NCBI GenBank assembly: GCA_026392145.1
Contig: JAPLCS010000188.1
Span: 1-10,308 of the forward strand
From: Fimbriimonadales bacterium
GTDB taxonomy: Bacteria > Armatimonadota > Fimbriimonadia > Fimbriimonadales > Fimbriimonadaceae
Direction of reading: 5' to 3'
DNA length: 10,308 nt
The stretch's first letter is position 1, and every line of letters starts with the position of its first letter. This document shows positions 6,261 through 10,308 of the stretch, one piece after another. The translations under genes and the position numbers were made by a program. The notes below the pieces were generated by a model that had not been told where the DNA came from, did not search any database, and saw only the letters and a list, made by a program, of their open reading frames with translations.

Positions 6261-6764
6261 ATGGATTCAACGACCAACCGTGATAATGGAGAAAACATTT
6301 TGGTTACCCAGATTGAGGTTGATAATCCGGCTCCGAAGAAGAGGTCAGTTCGGTCCTTCACTATTTTTCTATTGATGACCTTAGGGTTGGCTTTGTTTTT
6401 CCATTTCAGTTTCACGATGGTTGTCGTACGGGGAGAGTCAATGCATCCCACCTTAATGAATGGTCGTAAGGTTTTGACTACCAAGGCATATTGGTTGGTT
6501 GGAAAGATTAAACCAGGCGACATCATTGTTCTTCAGGAGGAGAAATCCAATGGTTATTTCATCAAGAGAGTGAAGGGTTTGCCTGGTGACAGGATTGACT
6601 GGGTTTTTGCCCCACAGAATTGGCCGCTGGTGAATGGACCGTACATCGTGCCTGAAAATGGCATTTATGTAATTGGCGATAATCTCAATCATTCGGACGA
6701 TAGTAGGAAGTTCGGTGCTTTCCGCGAAGATAAGATTCTTGGAAAGGTACTTACGTGGCAGTAA
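6261..6764 (+). CDS. lepB: Signal peptidase I (S26 family)
   Basis: This membrane-bound serine peptidase removes signal peptides from exported proteins. It has 167 residues from the ATG chosen here. A short cytoplasmic start is followed by a transmembrane helix at about 33-54 (FTIFLLMTLGLALFFHFSF). The catalytic Ser is in VRGESMHPTL (Ser60) and the general-base Lys in YFIKRVKGLPGD (Lys102). The conserved box GDNLNHSDDSRKFG lies near the C-terminus. All boxes of the minimal Gram-positive-like enzyme are present, and the length suits it. A TTG at 6240 would add seven residues. I prefer the ATG because GGAG at 6247-6250 stands 10 bases before it. The gene reads away from the DUF4446 operon and its end overlaps the Nudix gene by 10 bases. 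The name lepB is used in the broad sense; bacteria can have several paralogues. Confidence 0.93.
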   Translation: MDSTTNRDNGENILVTQIEVDNPAPKKRSVRSFTIFLLMTLGLALFFHFSFTMVVVRGESMHPTLMNGRKVLTTKAYWLVGKIKPGDIIVLQEEKSNGYFIKRVKGLPGDRIDWVFAPQNWPLVNGPYIVPENGIYVIGDNLNHSDDSRKFGAFREDKILGKVLTWQ

Positions 6765-7228
6765 AGAAGTTTCCGAGTGGCACTTATGGGAAGGCTAAGT
6801 TAACTTTTTTCCCCGCACCCTATCGATCTCCCATCAGGTCGTTTGCATCACTCGTAATTCCTATTCAAGGAAGTGCTGTTTTGCTCGCTCATATTGGCGA
6901 CCGTGGATGGTGCATTCCTTCAGGGCGTGTTGAAGCAGGCGAAGATTCAATTGAAGCTGCACGAAGAGAGTGTATGGAGGAAACAGGTGCGACCCTCACT
7001 TGTCTACAGTACATCGGTTGCTACCAGATGTCTGAAAAAGGGGAGACCCGTTGGTCAGATTTATTTGTTGCTAAGGTTGGGGACATGGGCGAAATTTCGA
7101 AACCGAAGGAGTCGTTAGGAAGAAAGTTCGTTGAGCGCGAAGATTTGCCGACTGAGTACTACTTTTGGAATGATTTGACTCGATGTGTGTTCGATCACGC
7201 GTTTTCAATTATTCAACGAGAGAAGTAA
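6755..7228 (+). CDS. Nudix (NUDIX) hydrolase
   Basis: Nudix enzymes cleave nucleoside diphosphates linked to another group, using a divalent metal. This 157-residue protein has a complete Nudix box at residues 57-79, GRVEAGEDSIEAARRECMEETG plus a final Ala. It fits GX5EX7REUXEEXGU with every catalytic Glu present. In front of it GWCIPSG is the usual strand before the box. The substrate cannot be told from the sequence. The GTG start at 6755 lies inside the end of the signal peptidase gene, a 10-base overlap, with GGAAAGG 7 bases upstream, so the two are probably translated as a coupled pair. There is no ATG near the N-terminus to use instead. A functional link between the pair is not obvious. 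A 116-base gap separates it from sdhA. Confidence 0.92.
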   Translation: MAVKKFPSGTYGKAKLTFFPAPYRSPIRSFASLVIPIQGSAVLLAHIGDRGWCIPSGRVEAGEDSIEAARRECMEETGATLTCLQYIGCYQMSEKGETRWSDLFVAKVGDMGEISKPKESLGRKFVEREDLPTEYYFWNDLTRCVFDHAFSIIQREK

Positions 7229-7244
7229 GTTTTTTCCGCACTTT

Positions 7245-7270
7245 GGAAACTTGGATTGATGTTCGACGTT
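7245..7270 (+). promoter_or_regulatory. Candidate ECF-type promoter before sdhA (weak)
   Basis: GGAAAC at 7245-7250 is followed after 16 bases by CGTT at 7267-7270. This fits the general shape of ECF-sigma promoters such as the TGAAAC-N16-CGT type. It lies about 75 bases before the sdhA ATG in the 116-base gap after the Nudix gene. I see no good housekeeping -35/-10 pair in the same gap. The assignment is a pattern match only. Confidence 0.25.
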
Positions 7271-7344
7271 GCCTCAGGAAATCTGGGTGTATTTGTTGGT
7301 TTCAAAGGGAATTGAAAGCTTCAAGTTGCGTAGAATAGATACAT

Positions 7345-9255
7345 ATGGCAGCACAACGTACAGTTGTAGTGGTGGGTGGCGGACTCGCAGGACTCATGGC
7401 GGCGATGAAACTCGCTGAAGCGGGTCACAAAGTTAAGATTTTCAGCATCGTTCCTGTAAAGAGATCTCACTCGGTCTGCGCACAAGGTGGAATCAATGGT
7501 GCTGTGAACCTTCGTGGGGAAGGAGATTCTCCCTATCTACACTTCGAAGACACGATTACTGGCGGAGACTTCTTGAATCACCAGCCACCTGTAATGCGGA
7601 TGGCAGAGCGAGCGCCTGCAATTATTTATTTGCTTGACCGAATGGGTGTTCCATTCAATAGAACCTCTGAAGGATTGCTGTCATTCCGACGATTTGGCGG
7701 AACTTTGAAGCATAGAACCGCCTATGCAGGTGCGACCACGGGCCAACAACTACTTTATGCTTTGGATGAGCAAGTGAGGCGATGGGAAACCATGAACCGA
7801 GTTGAAAAGTATGAAGGATATGAGTTCCTAGGAATTGTGAAGGATTCTGAGGGACGATGCCGAGGAATCACCGCTCAGAACTTGCGCTCTATGGAAGTTG
7901 AGGCTTTTGCTGCGGATGCCGTAGTAATGGCAACTGGTGGGAATGGATTAATCTTTGGTAAGTCAACAAACTCGATTATTAACACTGGTGCTGCGGTCTC
8001 AATTTGCTATCAGGCTGGTGCAAAGTACGGAAATCCTGAGATGGTACAAATCCATCCGACTGCGATTCCTGGCGAAGATAAATGCCGATTGATATCTGAA
8101 TCTGTACGTGGAGAGGGTGGAAGAGTATGGACCCCAAGAAATCCAGACGACTCGCGACCTCCGGTTCAGATTCCTGAGAGTGATCGTTGGTATGTCTGTG
8201 AAGAGATGGACTCTAAGTACGGAAATCTGTTGAGTCGTGATATTGTCAGCTTCATTATTTATTGCGTCTGTCGAATGGGCAAGGGTGTCAAAGGGCGACA
8301 ACAGGTCTATCTGGACATCACTCAACTTCACAAGGACTTAGGAGGTCCCTATACTCGCGACCAAATCAACGACAAATTAGAGGGTGTTCTTGAAATCTAC
8401 GAAAAGTTCATGCGTGAGGACCCAATCACCACACCGATGAGAATCTATCCAGCGGTGCACTACACCATGGGTGGACTTTGGGTTGATTACGAAACTAACG
8501 GAGACAACACTTGGGATGTTGAAAGTCCCCGAAATCAGATGACCAACGTTCCTGGTTTGTATGCTGCAGGGGAATGCGAGTTCCAGTACCACGGTGCTAA
8601 TCGGTTAGGGGCAAATGCCCTCTTAGCTTGTCTTGTTGGTGGAGAAATTGCTTCTCAGGGAGTCATGGCTTACCTTGATAAAGGGGATGTGGCTGCAGAT
8701 GGCTTGAACTCATCGTTACTTGAAGAAGCGAAGAGAGAAAAGCAGTCTGAGTACGATAGCCTCAATAAGAAGAACGGTAGCGAGAATCCATACCGGTTGC
8801 ATGCTGAACTTGCTGAAACTATGTGGAACAACTGCGGCATTTGGAGAGTTCAGGCGGACCTTCTAAATGCTCGTGGCAAACTTGATGAATTAGCGGAGAG
8901 AGCTCGAAAGTGCAACCTTATTGATGACAGTAATTGGGCAAATCAGGCCGTTCCGTTTACTCGTGCAGTCATCAATATGATTGAACAGTCAAAGGCGATA
9001 GTTGACGGTTCCATTACTCGGAATGAGAGTAGGGGAGCACACTTCAAGATGGATACTCCAGAGCGCGATGATAAGAATTGGCTCAAAACTACCGTTGCCG
9101 TTTATGACAATGGCAAGACTAAGTTTGAGTTTGAAGACATTGACACTCGATTCCTGGCTCCAAGGGCTAGAAAGTATGCGGTGAACCAAATCGGAATTGT
9201 GAAGAAACTTATGGGTGAGGATTTCCTTGCTGGTTTCTCTGCCGCAGCCAAATAA
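7345..9255 (+). CDS. sdhA: Succinate dehydrogenase/fumarate reductase flavoprotein subunit
   Basis: SdhA carries FAD and interconverts succinate and fumarate at the membrane, passing electrons through the iron-sulfur subunit SdhB to quinone. The 636-residue sequence is complete. It has the FAD dinucleotide motif GGGLAG at 11-16 and RSHSVCAQGGINGA, with His42 the likely covalent FAD site. HPTAIPG and RGEGG (about 253-259) follow, then LLSRDIV with Arg298, probably the proton-shuttle Arg. HYTMGG begins at His372, and GECEFQYHGANRLGANALL holds the substrate Arg420. The C-terminal ESRGAHFKMDTPERDDKNWL is also typical. The GDFLNHQPPV, DRMGVPFNRTSEGLLSFRRFGGT and HGANRLGAN stretches match the form found in Bacillus, Chlamydia and Bacteroidetes, not the E. 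coli type. No sdhB or sdhC lies beside it: a Nudix gene precedes it and a terminator follows. There is no strong Shine-Dalgarno. An isolated sdhA could be the sole copy or a paralogue. Confidence 0.96.
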   Translation: MAAQRTVVVVGGGLAGLMAAMKLAEAGHKVKIFSIVPVKRSHSVCAQGGINGAVNLRGEGDSPYLHFEDTITGGDFLNHQPPVMRMAERAPAIIYLLDRMGVPFNRTSEGLLSFRRFGGTLKHRTAYAGATTGQQLLYALDEQVRRWETMNRVEKYEGYEFLGIVKDSEGRCRGITAQNLRSMEVEAFAADAVVMATGGNGLIFGKSTNSIINTGAAVSICYQAGAKYGNPEMVQIHPTAIPGEDKCRLISESVRGEGGRVWTPRNPDDSRPPVQIPESDRWYVCEEMDSKYGNLLSRDIVSFIIYCVCRMGKGVKGRQQVYLDITQLHKDLGGPYTRDQINDKLEGVLEIYEKFMREDPITTPMRIYPAVHYTMGGLWVDYETNGDNTWDVESPRNQMTNVPGLYAAGECEFQYHGANRLGANALLACLVGGEIASQGVMAYLDKGDVAADGLNSSLLEEAKREKQSEYDSLNKKNGSENPYRLHAELAETMWNNCGIWRVQADLLNARGKLDELAERARKCNLIDDSNWANQAVPFTRAVINMIEQSKAIVDGSITRNESRGAHFKMDTPERDDKNWLKTTVAVYDNGKTKFEFEDIDTRFLAPRARKYAVNQIGIVKKLMGEDFLAGFSAAAK

Positions 9256-9272
9256 AAGTACAAATAAAAGTA
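9250..9272 (+). repeat. Tandem 11-bp direct repeat at the sdhA stop
   Basis: AAATAAAAGTA occurs at 9250-9260 and again, identical, at 9262-9272, separated by one C. The first copy contains the last Lys codon and the TAA stop of sdhA, and the second repeats that Lys-stop sequence outside the gene. It looks like a small slippage duplication in A-rich DNA. On the minus strand it provides T-rich sequence beyond the terminator hairpin. Confidence 0.6.
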
Positions 9273-9280
9273 GATGAGTG

Positions 9281-9314
9281 AAAGCCTCTGAATTGGATTC
9301 AGGGGCTTTTACAT
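9281..9314 (+). terminator. Intrinsic terminator after sdhA, probably bidirectional
   Basis: AAAGCCTCTGAAT (9281-9293) pairs with ATTCAGGGGCTTT (9297-9309) around a TGG loop. This gives a 13-bp stem with one G-T wobble, followed by TACATTTTT. It lies 25 bases after the sdhA stop and a few bases before the end of the convergent gene at 9322. The flank on the other side also reads T-rich on the minus strand, so the same hairpin probably ends transcripts arriving from the right. Confidence 0.85.
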
Positions 9315-9321
9315 TTTTAGA

Positions 9322-9741
9322 TTACACCTCAAGATGCTTCAGAAGTTCGTCGTGACCGAAATAGAAATGCTGACTAAATTCACCTGGACGCAGCCATATC
9401 AGGGCGGTCGGTACGCCTTTTAAGACGAAGCTTGCTACTTTGTGCGCTTCTTGAGTGGTGACTGCTTCTTGATTCTCAGCAGTAATTATGAGATGAAGAA
9501 GATCCTCCTCACCCTCAAATTGGTACCGGTACCTGCCTAAAGTTCCGCTGAATTGGTTTGGTTCTATTCCGATAGAAATGAGCGCTAACTGGTCTGTTGG
9601 TCGATCAATTGTTGGATCGAAAGGAGGCAACTTGATGGTTTGATTTTCCCGTGTGAAGGTAAGCACACGGTTCATTACTTCGTCTCTCCGAGATTGTTCT
9701 TCATTTGTGGGCTGGATATTTTTTGAGGAATGGTTGCTCAT
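9322..9741 (-). CDS. Conserved-looking hypothetical protein, 139 residues
   Basis: I do not recognise this family. The first ~25 residues are polar and probably disordered (many Ser, Asn, Glu and Arg). The rest looks like a small folded alpha/beta domain, with hydrophobic strands DLLHLIITAEN and VPTALIWLRPGEFSQHFYFG alternating with the helix-like TQEAHKVASFVL. There is no signal peptide, membrane helix or Cys/His metal cluster. An RYRYQ run is encoded by a 12-bp palindromic stretch. AAAGG stands about 5 bases before the ATG, a usable ribosome binding site. It begins 30 bases after the stop of the nucleoside hydrolase gene and is probably co-transcribed with it, ending at the shared terminator. 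Composition matches its neighbours, and the long uninterrupted frame with a ribosome binding site supports a real gene. Confidence 0.72.
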   Translation of the reverse strand: MSNHSSKNIQPTNEEQSRRDEVMNRVLTFTRENQTIKLPPFDPTIDRPTDQLALISIGIEPNQFSGTLGRYRYQFEGEEDLLHLIITAENQEAVTTQEAHKVASFVLKGVPTALIWLRPGEFSQHFYFGHDELLKHLEV

Positions 9742-9771
9742 GGGTACCTTTAGAGGCTCATTGGTATTTTT

Positions 9772-10308
9772 CTAAGCGATCGTTTTGGTTAGTTCTTCGA
9801 CGACTTTGACTGGATCAACGAAAGTTGCAATATGGTCTACGCCACTTGATCCATCAAATCTTGTTTTTCCTTTACGTTCGGTGACATTGACCATTCCTGC
9901 ACGATATTCAAAAAACTCAGGATGGAAAATGCTTATCGCGGCGGAAGTACTATGGAGTGATTCCTCACCTCCTGTTGTGACTTGCGGTGTTAACTGGTGA
10001 CAGAGTTGCGTTATTGATGATTGAGGTAACTCGGAAGGGGATATCTTGCAACTCTTAGCGATATCAAGCCCTAACCATACATGTCTTGAACGTTTGCTCC
10101 TTGAGATAAGTAAAGTCGCCAGAGGGTCAAATTGAGAATTGCGTTCCTCGTTGTTGTTTGTCATAAAGGATCCCGCTGCTGTAATAAAGTCTTTGAGTAA
10201 AAATGGAATCTCAGGATCAATTGTGAATAGAAGGGCGATGTTCATGAGAGGTCCAGATGTGATTAATGTTATTTCACCCGGACGATTTCGAATGGTGTCT
10301 CGCATGAA
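9772..10308 (-). CDS. Nucleoside hydrolase-like protein, N-terminus outside window
   Basis: This is the C-terminal ~178 residues of a protein of the inosine-uridine nucleoside hydrolase family, enzymes that split ribonucleosides into base and ribose with a bound calcium. The frame stays open to the right edge, so the ATG at 10305 is internal. The family core GEITLITSGPLMNIALLFTIDPEI matches the usual GPLTNIALAL block. ERNSQFDPLATLLI corresponds to AEFNxxxDPEAA, keeping Glu and Asn but with Arg in place of Phe. LHSTSAAISIFHPEFF corresponds to LHDPLAVAxxxxPxLF. The His is kept, but the following Asp, a calcium ligand in characterised members, is Ser. The end KTRFDGSSGVDHIATFVDPVKVVEEL matches the family's C-terminal strand and helix. 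The catalytic DxDxxxDD would lie in the missing part. Either a divergent enzyme or a non-catalytic relative is possible. The 139-residue gene follows after 30 bases. Confidence 0.83.
   Translation of the reverse strand, partial: FMRDTIRNRPGEITLITSGPLMNIALLFTIDPEIPFLLKDFITAAGSFMTNNNEERNSQFDPLATLLISRSKRSRHVWLGLDIAKSCKISPSELPQSSITQLCHQLTPQVTTGGEESLHSTSAAISIFHPEFFEYRAGMVNVTERKGKTRFDGSSGVDHIATFVDPVKVVEELTKTIA

Noticed and set aside
6230..6692. Minus-strand frames of 79 and 98 residues opposite the signal peptidase
   Set aside because: They are antisense to a gene with every S26 catalytic box and show no features of their own.
7229..7252. Possible terminator after the Nudix gene (TTTCC ... GGAAA)
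   Set aside because: The stem is only five weak pairs with a seven-base loop and the T-run precedes it instead of following it.
7999..9189. Frames of 60-110 residues on both strands inside sdhA
   Set aside because: They are shadows of a full-length, well-conserved flavoprotein gene.
9522..9533. Perfect 12-bp palindrome GGTACCGGTACC
   Set aside because: It lies inside the 139-residue gene and results from the repeated codons for Arg-Tyr-Arg-Tyr; no regulatory role is needed.
1..10308. CRISPR arrays, tRNA or rRNA genes, insertion sequences, attachment sites
   Set aside because: I read for repeated spacered units, cloverleaf signatures and transposase motifs and saw none. Short tRNA-like folds cannot be fully excluded without a covariance search.

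Overview
The window is a stretch of ordinary bacterial chromosome carrying nine protein-coding genes of reasonable size, two of them cut by the window edges, plus one probable 11-codon leader ORF. Codon usage looks moderately AT-leaning and uniform by eye, with no sign of a mobile element, CRISPR array, tRNA or rRNA. The phylum cannot be fixed from this alone. The SMC architecture, the SdhA of the Bacillus/Chlamydia/Bacteroidetes-like (non-proteobacterial) type, the DUF4446 protein and the ECF sigma/anti-sigma pair fit a free-living, probably menaquinone-using bacterium. Armatimonadota is my guess, with low confidence.

Layout. (1) Positions 1-2840, minus: the first ~946 residues of the chromosome-condensing ATPase SMC; the C-terminal head lies beyond the left edge. 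(2) Positions 2975-3223, plus: a small single-pass membrane protein, divergent from smc, whose 3' end overlaps the 3' end of the next gene on the opposite strand. (3) Positions 3161-6163, minus: a compact apparent operon transcribed right to left. It runs from an 11-codon leader ORF with the best Shine-Dalgarno site seen in the window, coupled by an ATGA overlap to a DUF4446 membrane protein, through an ECF sigma factor and a single-pass anti-sigma-like protein with a secretin/STN-like periplasmic end. It ends with an exported protein combining a c-type heme motif, an EF-hand-like loop and a four-helix DUF2231 membrane domain. A perfect 20-bp palindrome separates the last two genes. (4) Positions 6261-7228, plus: a type I signal peptidase overlapped by a Nudix hydrolase. 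(5) Positions 7345-9255, plus: a full-length succinate dehydrogenase/fumarate reductase flavoprotein standing alone, without sdhB or sdhC beside it, followed by a strong hairpin terminator. (6) Positions 9322-10308, minus: an unrecognised 139-residue protein and the C-terminal part of a nucleoside hydrolase that has lost a conserved metal-binding Asp.

How the genes fit together: the minus-strand operon looks like a membrane signalling unit. The anti-sigma would hold the ECF factor at the membrane, and the heme-motif/DUF2231 protein could be the redox-related sensor or target. Two weak sequences of the form AAAC-N16-CG, one before the sigma gene and one before sdhA, are candidate promoters for such a factor; this is speculative. 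The rest is housekeeping: chromosome condensation, protein export, nucleotide hydrolysis and the TCA cycle/respiration. I see no clear previously undescribed defence or mobile system.
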